Part shown: positions 1-7,859 of the stretch, piece after piece
How positions within the stretch are numbered: the stretch's first letter is position 1
Layout of the letters: each line of letters opens with the position of its first letter
Assembly: GCA_035651595.1 (NCBI GenBank)
Contig: DASRFJ010000036.1
Location: forward strand, 1 to 34,679
Source: JAFARZ01 sp035651595
GTDB lineage: Bacteria > Actinomycetota > Actinomycetes > Streptosporangiales > Streptosporangiaceae
Direction of reading: 5' to 3'
DNA: 34,679 nt
Translations under genes and position numbers: made by a program
The notes under the pieces: generated by a model
Seen by the model: only the letters and a program-made list of their open reading frames with translations
Database searches by the model: none
Told to the model about the DNA's origin: nothing

Positions 1-68
1 CCCCTTTGTGGTAGCGGGACCCCTGTTCACGAGGGCCGGTCTTCCACGAAGGGGAAATCTTCCACGTT
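1..68. repeat. Palindromic element (copy A), truncated by the window start
   Basis: The right arm (30-68, 39 nt) read on the minus strand begins AACGTGG and ends CCCTCG. The left arm (1-25) is its inverted partner, beginning at the CCCC of the unit because the first 14 nt lie outside the window. A 4-nt loop (26-29) separates them. About 17 of the 25 visible arm pairs match by eye. The architecture (39-4-39) is identical to the element at 10245-10326, and the arm matches the unit at 34499-34537. I infer a mobile or miniature element related to the transposase at the right edge of the window. Confidence 0.7.
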
Positions 69-136
69 GCTGACGGACTGCGGGTGCGCTCCTGTCCCGG
101 TAGCCGCACGCTGCACTCCAGGCACAGGCTGCGCGC
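30..136 (-). repeat. 107-nt inverted copy of the repeat at 34431-34537
   Basis: Reading the minus strand from 136 to 30, the sequence aligns without gaps to 34431-34537, with about 83% identity counted by eye. It consists of a 68-nt flank, beginning GCGCGC and containing CTGGAGTGCAG and GTGCGGCTACCGGGA, followed by the 39-nt unit. Both copies remain open in the same frame and stop directly after the unit. The right copy is followed by a transposase gene. What follows this left copy lies outside the window, apart from the inverted arm at 1-25. Confidence 0.75.
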
Positions 137-284
137 ACCCGTCCAGGCCCAGCGGCCGGCACGGGCCATGCGCGCGCAATCGCCAACAGAGTCCCGATCC
201 GGGGGGTAACCGTCCGCAATAACCTGGCGCGCCTGCCGGCACGCCTGAAATGAGGTAAATGTTCTGAGTTGGGGCGCAAGCAGA

Positions 285-290
285 TACGGT
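285..290 (+). promoter_or_regulatory. Leaderless-type -10 box of the S33 hydrolase gene
   Basis: TACGGT lies 7 nt upstream of the GTG start at 298. TTCTGA (262-267) stands 17 nt further upstream as a possible -35 box. There is no Shine-Dalgarno sequence, which fits a leaderless transcript. Confidence 0.45.
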
Positions 291-297
291 CGGTTTT

Positions 298-1581
298 GTG
301 ACCAGCTACCGCCAGCCAGGCACCGTCCTCACCGATCACACCTTTCTCGTGCCGCTGGATCATGGCAGGCCCGACGGCGAGCAGATCGAGGTGTACGCCC
401 GCGAGGTCGTCGCCGCGGACCGGGCGAACGCCGGGCTGCCGTGGCTGGTGTTCCTCCAGGGCGGCCCCGGCATGGCCGCGAACCGGCCGGTTGGCCGGGA
501 GAGCTGGCTGGACCGGGCGCTGCGCGACTACCGGGTCCTGCTGCTCGACCAGCGTGGCACCGGCCGCTCCTCCCCCGCGACAAGCCAGACGCTCGCCCGG
601 CTCGACTCGCCCAAGGCCCAGGCCGACTACCTGGCGAATTTCCGGGCGGACAGCATCGTGCTCGACGCCGAGCTGATCCGCCGTGAGCTGACCGACGACG
701 AACCGTGGAGCGTGCTCGGTCAGAGCTTCGGCGGGTTCTGCACGGTCACGTACCTGTCGTTCGCGCCGCACGGGCTGCGCGAGGCGTTCATCACCGGCGG
801 CCTGCCCGGATTGACCGCGACCGCCGACGACCAGTACCGGCTCACCTATCCGCAGGTCGCGCGCAGGACCGAGGCGTACTACCGGCAGTACCCCGAGGAC
901 GCCGACCTGGTCCGCCGGATCGCCGCGTACCTGTCCGAGCGCAGCGTCAGGCTGCCCGACGGCCAGCCGCTGACCGTGGAGATGTTCCAGTCGATCGGCC
1001 GCATGTTCGGCCAGGGCTCCGGCGCGCACGAGATGCACTACACGTTGGAGGGGGCGTTCACTCAGGACGGAGAGCTGTCCGACGCGTTCCGGTACAAGGT
1101 CCTCTCGTTGATGAGCTACGCGGCGGGTCCGCTGTACGCGGTGCTGCACGAGGCCTGCTACGCGAACGGCTCGGCCACGCGCTGGTCAGCGCAGCGGATC
1201 CGCGCCGAGTTCGCCGCGTTCGACGCCGCGGCCGCGCTGGCCGGGGACGCCCCGGTGCTGTTCACCGGTGAGATGGTCTACCCCTGGATGCTCGACGGCG
1301 ACCCCGTGCTGCGGCCGTTGCGCGAGGCGGCCGACCTGCTCGCCGAGCGCGACTGGCCGCCGCTGTACGACCCCGCGCGGCTGGCCGCCAACGAAGTCCC
1401 GGTCGCCGCCGCGGTCTACTACGACGACATGTACGTGCCGCGCCAGCTTTCCGTGCCCACCGCGGAAGCCATCACCGGCCTGCGCCCGTGGATCACGAAC
1501 GAATATGAGCACGATGGCCTGCGGGTGAGCAACGGCCATGTGCTTGATCGGCTGATCGCCATGGTCCGCGGCATCAGCTGA
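298..1581 (+). CDS. Alpha/beta hydrolase, proline iminopeptidase-like (peptidase family S33)
   Basis: Cytosolic serine hydrolase of 427 aa that probably releases N-terminal proline or a similar residue from peptides. Residues 54-58 read QGGPG, the oxyanion-hole motif typical of S33 proline iminopeptidases. Residues 141-146 (GQSFGG) form the nucleophile elbow with Ser143. The general-base histidine is most likely His405 in EYEHDGLR, and the acid is likely Asp376 or Asp377 in YYDDMYVP. The ~430-aa length fits the larger actinobacterial members of this family, which carry a longer cap domain than the ~310-aa enzymes. No signal peptide is visible. The GTG start at 298 is chosen because TACGGT sits 7 nt upstream. 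The gene is monocistronic: it is followed by a 51-bp gap and a gene with its own promoter. Family assignment is firm; the exact substrate is inferred. Confidence 0.85.
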   Translation: MTSYRQPGTVLTDHTFLVPLDHGRPDGEQIEVYAREVVAADRANAGLPWLVFLQGGPGMAANRPVGRESWLDRALRDYRVLLLDQRGTGRSSPATSQTLARLDSPKAQADYLANFRADSIVLDAELIRRELTDDEPWSVLGQSFGGFCTVTYLSFAPHGLREAFITGGLPGLTATADDQYRLTYPQVARRTEAYYRQYPEDADLVRRIAAYLSERSVRLPDGQPLTVEMFQSIGRMFGQGSGAHEMHYTLEGAFTQDGELSDAFRYKVLSLMSYAAGPLYAVLHEACYANGSATRWSAQRIRAEFAAFDAAAALAGDAPVLFTGEMVYPWMLDGDPVLRPLREAADLLAERDWPPLYDPARLAANEVPVAAAVYYDDMYVPRQLSVPTAEAITGLRPWITNEYEHDGLRVSNGHVLDRLIAMVRGIS

Positions 1582-1620
1582 CCGGCCCGGATCCGCTGGC
1601 GTCCGCGACGAAACCGGGCG

Positions 1621-1626
1621 TAGGCT
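1621..1626 (+). promoter_or_regulatory. Leaderless-type -10 box of the DinB-like gene
   Basis: TAGGCT ends 6 nt before the GTG start at 1633, with no ribosome binding site between them. The same -10 sequence and spacing class occurs ahead of many other genes in the window. Confidence 0.5.
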
Positions 1627-1632
1627 GCCGCC

Positions 1633-2157
1633 GTGACCTGGATCGCACCGGACGTCGAGCGTTCCGAGGATTACCCGGCGCGCCGCAACGATCCCGAGCG
1701 GGAGATGCTGCGCGACTGGCTCGACTGGCACCGGGCCACCCTGCTACGCAAATGCGCGGGCCTGGATGCCGCCCGGCTGGCCAAGCGCGCCGTGCCGCCT
1801 TCGGGCCTGTCCCTGCTCGGCCTGGTCCGGCACATGAGCGACACCGAGCGCGGCTGGGTCAGGCAGACGTTCCGCGGTCAGCCGATACCCGACCTGTACT
1901 ACCGCGCCGATGCCCCGTTCGCGGACTTCGAAGAGGCGGACCCGGCCCGCGCCGAAGAGGACTTCGAGCTCTACCGTGCCGAATGCCGAGCCGTCGATGC
2001 CGCGCTGGAGGGCGCGAAGCTGGACGACACGTACACGTTCCAGGGAAAGATCATCTCCCTGCGCTGGACGTGGCAGCACCTCGTGGAGGAGTACGCGCGC
2101 CACAACGGGCACGCCGACCTGCTCCGCGAGGCCATCGACGGCTCGACCGGCATGTGA
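1633..2157 (+). CDS. DinB/DUF664 family protein
   Basis: A 174-aa protein of the DinB-like four-helix-bundle superfamily, DUF664 branch. Members often bind a divalent metal through three histidines, and some are thiol (mycothiol or bacillithiol) dependent transferases. Visible candidate ligands are the histidine in LVRHMSDTERGW and the two histidines in ARHNGHADLLRE near the C-terminus, the usual positions for this family. The stretch LRWTWQHLVEEYARHNGH is a family hallmark. The start is GTG at 1633, directly downstream of TAGGCT, with no Shine-Dalgarno sequence. The gene ends 1 bp before the stop of the convergent DUF427 gene, so no terminator separates them. The substrate cannot be deduced from sequence or neighbours. 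Confidence 0.8.
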   Translation: MTWIAPDVERSEDYPARRNDPEREMLRDWLDWHRATLLRKCAGLDAARLAKRAVPPSGLSLLGLVRHMSDTERGWVRQTFRGQPIPDLYYRADAPFADFEEADPARAEEDFELYRAECRAVDAALEGAKLDDTYTFQGKIISLRWTWQHLVEEYARHNGHADLLREAIDGSTGM

Positions 2158-2158
2158 G

Positions 2159-2464
2159 CTATCCGCCGATCGTGGCCTGCCCCTTGTCGAAGGCGACATA
2201 GCCGCTGTAGTCCTTGCCGACGCGGTCGAACGAGGCGGGGTAGGGGTCCGGGTAGCTCCACGCGGCGTCGTGATGGGCGGACCCATTGACGGTGATGTCG
2301 TGATACTGGCAGACGCCCTTCCACGGGCAGGTGTACGGCGTCGGGCTGTCACTGAGCACGCCATCGCTGATCGAGGAGGGCGGGAAGTAGTAGTTGCCCT
2401 CGATGGTGATCAGGTCCGAATCCGCGGCCTGCGCTACGACCGTGCCGTCGATGATGGCCTTCAT
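2159..2464 (-). CDS. DUF427 domain-containing protein
   Basis: A 101-aa protein consisting of a single DUF427 domain, a small beta-rich fold of unknown function that is common in actinobacteria and fungi. The family signature is visible as TPYTCPWKG followed by ASFDRVGKDYSGYVAFD in the second half. The start at 2464 is chosen over longer readings because AAAGGA lies about 8 nt upstream and the protein then has the normal family length. The longer open frame to 2809 runs antisense to the SemiSWEET gene and has no recognisable content. The gene is convergent with, and almost abuts, the DinB-like gene. It is divergent from the SemiSWEET gene, with 182 bp between the two starts, which must contain both promoters. 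Function unknown. Confidence 0.85.
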   Translation of the reverse strand: MKAIIDGTVVAQAADSDLITIEGNYYFPPSSISDGVLSDSPTPYTCPWKGVCQYHDITVNGSAHHDAAWSYPDPYPASFDRVGKDYSGYVAFDKGQATIGG

Positions 2465-2646
2465 ATGCCGTTCCTTTCTGGCTGTCGGAAGTCTTTCTGT
2501 GCCAACCCCGCGATGGCCGCGTGACTTCCCGGCTGGTCGCCACCCGCGAGCGACGGTAACGTTGTCAGTGGTCGTGCTTGCGCCCCTCACCAGATCACTG
2601 GCGAGCACGATCCGCACCGGCCAGGGCGCCTCACCGAAGGAATGCC

Positions 2647-2919
2647 ATGGTAGTGCCCGTACTGTCGGTCGCGGCCTCCTCCTGGGGAGTGCTGATGGGG
2701 ATCTCACCGGTCCTGCAGATCCGCCGCATGCTGCGTGAACGATCCTCGCGGGACGTATCCCTCGGTTATTTCGTGATCCTGCTGACCGGGTTCCTGCTCT
2801 GGATCGCATACGGGATGGCGGCCGGGAACATGGTGCTGGTCATCCCGAACGGCGTCGCGCTCCTCGTCGGGATCGCGGTGCTGACGGTCGCCATCCGGCT
2901 CCGGCGTCCAGCGCGATGA
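2647..2919 (+). CDS. SemiSWEET-family (PQ-loop) small transporter
   Basis: A 90-aa membrane protein with three predicted helices (about residues 4-20, 42-60 and 64-84). This is the size and layout of bacterial SemiSWEETs, which dimerise to form a sugar uniporter. The PQ-loop equivalent reads SPVLQIRRMLRERSSRDVS at the end of helix 1, with SPVLQI in place of the usual PQ-containing motif. The second helix has LWIAYG and the third has IPNGVALLVG, with the conserved asparagine expected in the sugar pocket. The ATG at 2647 is preceded by AAGGA (2637-2641) at good spacing. The gene lies 52 bp upstream of padR-like DNA and is probably transcribed separately, because the palindromic operator at 2937-2969 separates them. 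Sugar specificity unknown. Confidence 0.8.
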   Translation: MVVPVLSVAASSWGVLMGISPVLQIRRMLRERSSRDVSLGYFVILLTGFLLWIAYGMAAGNMVLVIPNGVALLVGIAVLTVAIRLRRPAR

Positions 2920-2936
2920 ACGGGAATTTACTACTA

Positions 2937-2969
2937 CCCGAGAGAATACTCTTGGAGTATTCTCTCGGG
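2937..2969. promoter_or_regulatory. Perfect 15-bp inverted repeat: probable PadR operator overlapping its promoter
   Basis: The arms CCCGAGAGAATACTC (2937-2951) and GAGTATTCTCTCGGG (2955-2969) are exact reverse complements separated by TTG. The right arm contains TATTCT (2958-2963), a plausible -10 box 8 nt before the ATG at 2972. A dimer bound here would therefore cover the promoter of the padR/ABC operon. PadR repressors coupled to drug exporters usually bind such palindromes (family knowledge). The stretch is AT-rich compared with its surroundings. Confidence 0.85.
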
Positions 2970-2971
2970 GT

Positions 2972-3502
2972 ATGAGTGTTCCACTGACGCTGCTTGGCCT
3001 GCTTGAGCGGGGGCCGAGTCATGGATATGACCTGAAACGGGACTACGACGCGTTCTTCGGGCGGGGCAAGCCGCTGCGGTACAGCCAGGTGTACGCCACG
3101 CTGTCCCGGCTGGCCAGGGACGGGAAGGCGGTCGCCGGACCCATCGAGCAGGAGGCCGGGCCCGAACGGCGTCGGTATGTCATCACCGATGTGGGCATCG
3201 CCGACGTTGAGCAGTGGCTGACCGAGCCGGCCGCGCCGGAGCCGGACCTGCAGAGCGAACTGTTCGCCAAGGTGGTCCTCGCCCTGATGCTCGACCGGCC
3301 CGCCGATACCTACCTCGACGCCCAGCGGGCGGCGCACCTTCAGCGGATGCGCGAGCTCACCGAGCTGAAGCGGGGTGGCGAGCCGCTCGACGTGCTGCTC
3401 GCCGACCATTCCATTTACCGTCTGGAGGCTGACCTGCGATGGATCGACCGTACCGCGGCCCGGCTCGACATGATCTCACGAGCGGTGCAGGTGCGCCGAT
3501 GA
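2972..3502 (+). CDS. PadR-family transcriptional regulator
   Basis: A 176-aa winged-helix repressor. The N-terminal PadR domain (residues ~1-85) begins with the classic MSVPLTLLGLLERGPSHGYD. It continues with YSQVYATLSRLARDGK, the recognition helix, and then a wing ending in RRYVITDVG. The C-terminal ~85 residues form the helical dimerisation arm (PadR_C or Vir_AT-like). The ATG lies 3 bp after a perfect palindrome that contains its likely -10 box, so the gene probably represses itself and the two downstream ABC genes. The stop codon overlaps the next ATG (ATGA), showing translational coupling. PadR regulators next to ABC exporters commonly respond to a drug or cell-envelope ligand; the ligand here is unknown. 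Confidence 0.93.
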   Translation: MSVPLTLLGLLERGPSHGYDLKRDYDAFFGRGKPLRYSQVYATLSRLARDGKAVAGPIEQEAGPERRRYVITDVGIADVEQWLTEPAAPEPDLQSELFAKVVLALMLDRPADTYLDAQRAAHLQRMRELTELKRGGEPLDVLLADHSIYRLEADLRWIDRTAARLDMISRAVQVRR

Positions 3503-4200
3503 CCGCGGACAGTCACGGAGCCGCGAGCCTTGTCGAGGCACGGGACCTGTTCCTCTCGTTCGGCGAAACGCCGGCGCTGCGCGGCGCATCGTTGCGCGTC
3601 CGGCGGGGCGAGATCGTCGCGGTCATGGGGCCGAGCGGCTCCGGCAAGTCCACCTTGCTGCACTGCCTGGCCGGCATCCTGGTACCCGATAAGGGCGAGG
3701 TCTGGTATGGCGGCCAGCGGCTGAACACCCTGAGCGACGACCGGCGCAGCGCGCTGCGCCGGGACCGATTCGGGTTCGTGTTCCAGTCCGGTCAACTGGT
3801 CCCCGAGCTGACCGCCGAAGAGAACGTGGCCATGCCCATGCTGCTGTCCGGGACCCGCCGCGGCCCGGCGATAACCGCGGCGCGGCGGTGGTTCGGCACG
3901 CTCGGCCTTGACGGGCTCGAACACCGCAGGTCGGGAGAACTGTCCGGCGGCCAGGCGCAGCGGGTCGCGCTGGCCCGCGGGCTGGTCGCCGAGCCGGACG
4001 TGCTGTTCGCCGACGAGCCGACCGGGGCACTCGACTCGGTCTCCGGCGAGCTGGTGATGGACCTGCTCACCGCCGCCGCACGCGAGCGGGGCACGACGGT
4101 CATCCTGGTCACCCACGACGCCCAGGTCGCCGCGTACGCCGACCGGGAGGTCGTGGTACGGGATGGCAAGGTCAGCACGCTCACCGGGACCAGGCCATGA
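3499..4200 (+). CDS. ABC transporter ATP-binding protein, MacB/LolD type
   Basis: A 233-aa ATPase energising the FtsX-type permease encoded just downstream. Walker A is GPSGSGKST from residue 44. The Q-loop is FVFQSGQL, the signature LSGGQ starts at residue 148, Walker B is VLFADEP with Asp172-Glu173, and the switch histidine is in VTHD. The variable regions look like the MacB/LolD/FtsE group, which drives mechanotransmission rather than conventional transport. An in-frame start at 3439 exists, but ATG 3499 is preferred: it overlaps the padR stop as ATGA and gives the standard family length. The 3' end overlaps the permease ATG by 4 bp. Likely role: export, or ejection from the membrane, of a lipophilic compound or antimicrobial peptide. 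Confidence 0.93.
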   Translation: MTADSHGAASLVEARDLFLSFGETPALRGASLRVRRGEIVAVMGPSGSGKSTLLHCLAGILVPDKGEVWYGGQRLNTLSDDRRSALRRDRFGFVFQSGQLVPELTAEENVAMPMLLSGTRRGPAITAARRWFGTLGLDGLEHRRSGELSGGQAQRVALARGLVAEPDVLFADEPTGALDSVSGELVMDLLTAAARERGTTVILVTHDAQVAAYADREVVVRDGKVSTLTGTRP

Positions 4201-6536
4201 TCCCCCTCGGGCTGCGATTGATGTTCAGCGGCGGCCGCGAGGCCATCACCCGGCTGATCGTCCTGACCGCCGCGGTCGGCCTCGGCGTCGGCCTGCTGCT
4301 GACCGCCGTGGCCGCCACCAACGCGGTCACCACCTGGAACAACCGCCACGCGTGGTTCTGGACCGGAACCGCGGCGCTGCCCCAGGAAACGGCAATGGCG
4401 GGCGTCGCGCCGCTGTGGTGGCGCCCCAGCGGGGACAGTTTCGGCCGCCTCCCGATCAACCGCTTCGACGTGGCCGCCACCGGCTCTTCTTCCCCGGTGC
4501 CGCCGGGCCTGGCGCGTGACCCGGCGCCGGGCGAGTACTACGCTTCCCCGGCGCTCGCCGCCCTGCTGCACAGCACCGCACCCACCGAGCTGGCCGACCG
4601 CTACCCCGGCCACCTGGCCGGCACGATCGGCGACGCCGGCCTGCCCTCGCCGAACTCGCTGGTCATCATCATCGGGCGCACCCCGGCCACGCTGGCGCAC
4701 ACACCAGGCACAGTGCCGGTCACCTCGATCGCCCAGACGTTGCCCGCCAGCGGCCCGGATGGGCGGAACGGCGCGGGCCTGCACTACAACCCCCCCGATG
4801 GTGGCGGCGAGAAAAGCGCCATCGACCTCATCCTGTCCGTGGTGGCGCTGGCCATCCTGGCCCCGGTGCTGATCTTCATCGCCACCGCGACCCGGCTGTC
4901 CGCCGCCCGCCGCGAGCAGCGGTTCGCGGCGATGCGCCTGGTCGGCGCGACCCGCAAGCAGGTCTCGCAGCTCGCCGCCATGGAGTCGACGGTGGCCGGG
5001 ATCGCGGGCGTCGTCGCCGGGTTCGGCATCTTCGGTCTGATACGCGTCCCGGTCGCGGGCATCCCGTTCATCGGCCAGCCATTCTTCCCCAGTGAACTGC
5101 GGCTCACCCTGCCGGACATCCTCGCGGTCGCGATCGGCGTGCCCGTGGCCGCCGCGGCGGCGGCACTGCTGGCGCTGCACCGGGTGCGAATCACCCCGCT
5201 CGGCGTCACCCGGCGAGTGACCCCGAAGCCGCCGCGTGCCTGGCGGGTGCTGCCGATGCTGGCCGGGCTCGCAGATATCGGCTTTTTCATCGTGCATGGC
5301 CGCCCGGCATCCCCGGAGGCGGACGTCCTGGCGCTCCTGCCCGGCTTCCTGCTGATCATCGTCGGCCTGAACATAGCGGGCCCGTGGCTCACCATGGCCG
5401 TGGCGAAGGTGATGGCCCGCCGGACAAGCCGCCCTGGCGCGCTGATCGCCGCCCGCCGCATCGCCGACGATCCGAAAGCCGCCTTCCGCTCGGTCAGCGG
5501 CTTGGTGCTCGCGCTGCTCGTCACCACCGTGGCCGTGGTGGCCATCACCACGCAGGACGCCAAGAACCTCACGAGATGGGGCAGCGCCGCCGAGACGAAC
5601 GTGGTGACGGACCAGCTGGCGGATGCGTCGAATGACTTCGGGCCCATCGGAGCGGGTACCGGGCCGGGACCGGCCGCGCCCGCCGCGCTGCTCGCGGCCC
5701 GGCTGCGCGGCATCCCCGGTGTCGAGGGGGTGCTCGTGGTCCGCGCGATCCAGGGGCTGAACATCCCTGCGGGATATCACGGCATCGGTACCGGCATGGG
5801 CGGGCCTCCCGGCCCGACCCCGGCGGGCGTGATCTCGTGCGCGCAGCTCGCGACCGTTCCCGCGCTTGGCCGCTGCCCGGCCGGAGCGGCAACGGCGGCG
5901 TTCCCGGCGGACGGATTCAACGGCCCATTGTTCAATCTGGACGCGACCGCGATCACCTGGCCGACCGCGAACGTCCCAGCCGTACGGCTGGCCGGACTCA
6001 GGGTGGATGCCATCAACGTGGCGACGGACGGTTCCGTGGCAGCGGTCGAGACGACGAATACGATGCTGGAGACCTCGCCCGCATATGCCAGCGGTTCGCC
6101 GTCCAGCATCGCTGATCTGATCGGGCAGGATGATTCCGCCAGCAACGCCTATCAGCAGCTCGCGAACACCGTGATCCTGGTCAGCCTGCCGATCGCCGGC
6201 TGCACGCTCGCCGCGGGCATCGCGGCAGGGCTCGCCGACCGCAAGCGCCCGTTCAGCCTGCTGCGCCTCACCGGCGCCCGGCTCGCGATGCTGCGCCGCG
6301 TCGTCGCGCTGGAAAGCGCCGTGCCGCTGCTGGCCGGTGCCGTGGTCGCGATCGGCACCGGGTTCGGCGCGACCGCGATGTACGCGAACCTGGTGATGCA
6401 GCAACCCCTGGTGGCGCCTGGCCCCGCCTACTACCTGATCACCGCGGGCGGGATCCTGGCGGCACTCGGCATCATCGCGGCCACGTTCCCGCTGCTGGCC
6501 CGCATCACCGGACCCGAGGTGGCGAGAAACGACTGA
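4197..6536 (+). CDS. FtsX/MacB-like ABC transporter permease
   Basis: A 779-aa permease. The N-terminal membrane helix lies at about residues 17-40. A ~160-residue extracytoplasmic domain precedes the first FtsX core, whose first helix is AIDLILSVVALAILAPVLIF. That core is followed by the coupling-helix motif AARREQRFAAMRLVGATRKQV. Further helices follow, then a second large extracytoplasmic domain (~430-640), and a second FtsX core with the related motif DRKRPFSLLRLTGARLAMLRR. Two FtsX repeats in one chain make a monomeric equivalent of a MacB dimer, as is common in actinobacteria. The ATG overlaps the ATPase stop (ATGA). The last 32 bp overlap the end of the convergent DUF72 gene. Substrate unknown; PadR control suggests a stress or drug response. 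Confidence 0.9.
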   Translation: MIPLGLRLMFSGGREAITRLIVLTAAVGLGVGLLLTAVAATNAVTTWNNRHAWFWTGTAALPQETAMAGVAPLWWRPSGDSFGRLPINRFDVAATGSSSPVPPGLARDPAPGEYYASPALAALLHSTAPTELADRYPGHLAGTIGDAGLPSPNSLVIIIGRTPATLAHTPGTVPVTSIAQTLPASGPDGRNGAGLHYNPPDGGGEKSAIDLILSVVALAILAPVLIFIATATRLSAARREQRFAAMRLVGATRKQVSQLAAMESTVAGIAGVVAGFGIFGLIRVPVAGIPFIGQPFFPSELRLTLPDILAVAIGVPVAAAAAALLALHRVRITPLGVTRRVTPKPPRAWRVLPMLAGLADIGFFIVHGRPASPEADVLALLPGFLLIIVGLNIAGPWLTMAVAKVMARRTSRPGALIAARRIADDPKAAFRSVSGLVLALLVTTVAVVAITTQDAKNLTRWGSAAETNVVTDQLADASNDFGPIGAGTGPGPAAPAALLAARLRGIPGVEGVLVVRAIQGLNIPAGYHGIGTGMGGPPGPTPAGVISCAQLATVPALGRCPAGAATAAFPADGFNGPLFNLDATAITWPTANVPAVRLAGLRVDAINVATDGSVAAVETTNTMLETSPAYASGSPSSIADLIGQDDSASNAYQQLANTVILVSLPIAGCTLAAGIAAGLADRKRPFSLLRLTGARLAMLRRVVALESAVPLLAGAVVAIGTGFGATAMYANLVMQQPLVAPGPAYYLITAGGILAALGIIAATFPLLARITGPEVARND

Positions 6537-7410
6537 ACAGTAATAAGGCTGTGTCTGCTAAGAACAGGGTCGGCGGCGCGGCTGGCATCGGCTCAGGCAG
6601 CGGCTCGACCTCGGGCATCCGGGCGCGCACGTCCGCGTGGAATCGCCGCGCCAGGTCAAGCGCCTCGACATTGTCCGGGGTATGGATGAAGACGGTCGGG
6701 GAACGGCCCTCACGCAGCCAGCCGGCCACCGTGCCCAGCCAGGGCTGCCAGCCCGCGACCGTCTGTGCCGGGTCGTCCCGGCCGATGTAGCGGACTACGG
6801 GGCACGACGTGAGGGCCCGCGGCCGGCGCGGGAGGCGTGGCTTGTTCCGCCATGCCTCCCGCTCGACGTCGCTGACCGGACGGCTCTCGAACAGGACGGT
6901 GGTGTCGAACGTCACCCACTCCGCACCGACGCGTCCGAGGGCCGCCTCGAGCAGCTGTTCCGATCGCGGATCCTCGAAGAACGCACGGTGCCGGACCTCG
7001 ACGCAGTACCGGTACTCACGCGGGAGACGGCTCAAGAATCCGGTGAGTACGTCAACACCAGTTGGTCCGAACGACGGGGGCAGCTGGATCCAGAGAAAGT
7101 GCACCCGCTCGCCAAGTGGCCGGAGCGCGGCCAGGAAGGCATGCAGCGCCTCGCCGGTATCGGCGAGGCGGCGCTCATGGGTGATCAGCTTCGGCAGCTT
7201 GAAGACGAACCGGAAGTCAGGTGCGGTCTGCTCCGCCCACGAGCGCACCGTCCCAGGAGCGGGTGTCGCGTAGAACGTCGTGTTGCCCTCCACGGCGTTG
7301 CACCAGGTCGCGTACGCCCTCAGACTGTCCCGGGAGGTCAGCGATTCGGGCAGGTAGCGGCCGCGCCACGGCGGATAGCTCCACATCGCGCATCCGACGT
7401 GCAGCTTCAT
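6505..7410 (-). CDS. DUF72 domain-containing protein (YecE-like TIM barrel)
   Basis: A 301-aa protein of the DUF72/YecE family. It starts with the hallmark LHVGCAMWSYPPWRGRYLP. Later motifs include VEGNTTFYATP, FRFVFKLPKLITHERRL, FLWIQLPPSF, YCVEVRHRAFF and the C-terminal VFIHTPDN. The family has a TIM-barrel fold related to xylose-isomerase-like enzymes, and its biochemical role is not established. The ATG at 7410 overlaps the stop of the upstream VOC gene (ATGA), so the two are co-translated. A longer open frame to 7656 lies antisense to or inside the VOC gene and is not used. The C-terminal ~20 residues after the family core are antisense to the permease end and look like a non-homologous tail. 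Confidence 0.88.
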   Translation of the reverse strand: MKLHVGCAMWSYPPWRGRYLPESLTSRDSLRAYATWCNAVEGNTTFYATPAPGTVRSWAEQTAPDFRFVFKLPKLITHERRLADTGEALHAFLAALRPLGERVHFLWIQLPPSFGPTGVDVLTGFLSRLPREYRYCVEVRHRAFFEDPRSEQLLEAALGRVGAEWVTFDTTVLFESRPVSDVEREAWRNKPRLPRRPRALTSCPVVRYIGRDDPAQTVAGWQPWLGTVAGWLREGRSPTVFIHTPDNVEALDLARRFHADVRARMPEVEPLPEPMPAAPPTLFLADTALLLFSRFSPPRVR

Positions 7411-7838
7411 GCACCGGCCGGAGGCTGGCGGTGGAACTCGGGGGCGTAGGAGATGCCGACGATCACGCCGTCGCTGGTGAGCAGCCTGGCCACCGTCTGT
7501 CCCCACGGCTCGGTGCGGGCCGGGTGCAGCAGCTCGTAGCCCGCCTCGCGCAGTTCGTCGCCAGCGGCCGCGACGGCGTCCGTGGACGCCACCTCGAACT
7601 CGATCGAGGCCTGCGGGACCACCCGGCCAGCCGGCCACTCCGGGGTGCCGAAGCAAGCCTCCGCTGCTTCACTGAGCGGCCATATGCCCAGATGATTGCA
7701 GCCGGGGATGTTCCCGCTGGAGTAATAGCCGTCGCCTTCACCTTCCAGCGGCAGGCCGAGGACATCCATGAACAGCTTGCGGCTCTGTGGCGGGTCGGCG
7801 GCGATGACCGCCACGCTCGCGATGAAGAGAACCTCCAC
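7407..7838 (-). CDS. VOC/glyoxalase-fold protein
   Basis: A 143-aa vicinal-oxygen-chelate superfamily protein with two paired beta-alpha-beta modules. The first is VLFIASVAVIAADPPQSRKLFMDVLGLPLE and the second is ASIEFEVASTDAVAAAGDELREAGYELL. It ends with a strand that includes DGVIVGISYAPEF. VOC proteins include dioxygenases, glyoxalases and antibiotic-binding or resistance proteins; no specific subgroup is recognised. The GTG at 7838 is preceded by TAGGCT with a 7-nt gap on the minus strand and no Shine-Dalgarno sequence. Its stop overlaps the ATG of the DUF72 gene. The Lrp gene lies upstream on the same strand, 21 bp away, but the -10 box here suggests independent transcription. Confidence 0.85.
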   Translation of the reverse strand: MEVLFIASVAVIAADPPQSRKLFMDVLGLPLEGEGDGYYSSGNIPGCNHLGIWPLSEAAEACFGTPEWPAGRVVPQASIEFEVASTDAVAAAGDELREAGYELLHPARTEPWGQTVARLLTSDGVIVGISYAPEFHRQPPAGA

Positions 7839-7845
7839 GTGGCCT

Positions 7846-7851
7846 AGCCTA
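7846..7851 (-). promoter_or_regulatory. Leaderless-type -10 box of the VOC/DUF72 operon
   Basis: TAGGCT on the minus strand lies 7 nt before the GTG start at 7838, with no ribosome binding site. It falls in the 21-bp gap between the Lrp stop and the VOC start. Confidence 0.5.
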
Positions 7852-7859
7852 CGAAAGAC

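Noticed and set aside
27..242. 71-codon minus-strand open frame at the left edge
   Set aside because: It is the repeat flank and unit read in frame. It has no family match or start signal and is explained by the repeat shared with 34431-34537.
3792..6404. 870-codon open frame on the minus strand
   Set aside because: Antisense shadow of the FtsX permease and ATPase genes. Its composition is arginine, glycine and aspartate rich, with no motifs, and the sense genes are certain.
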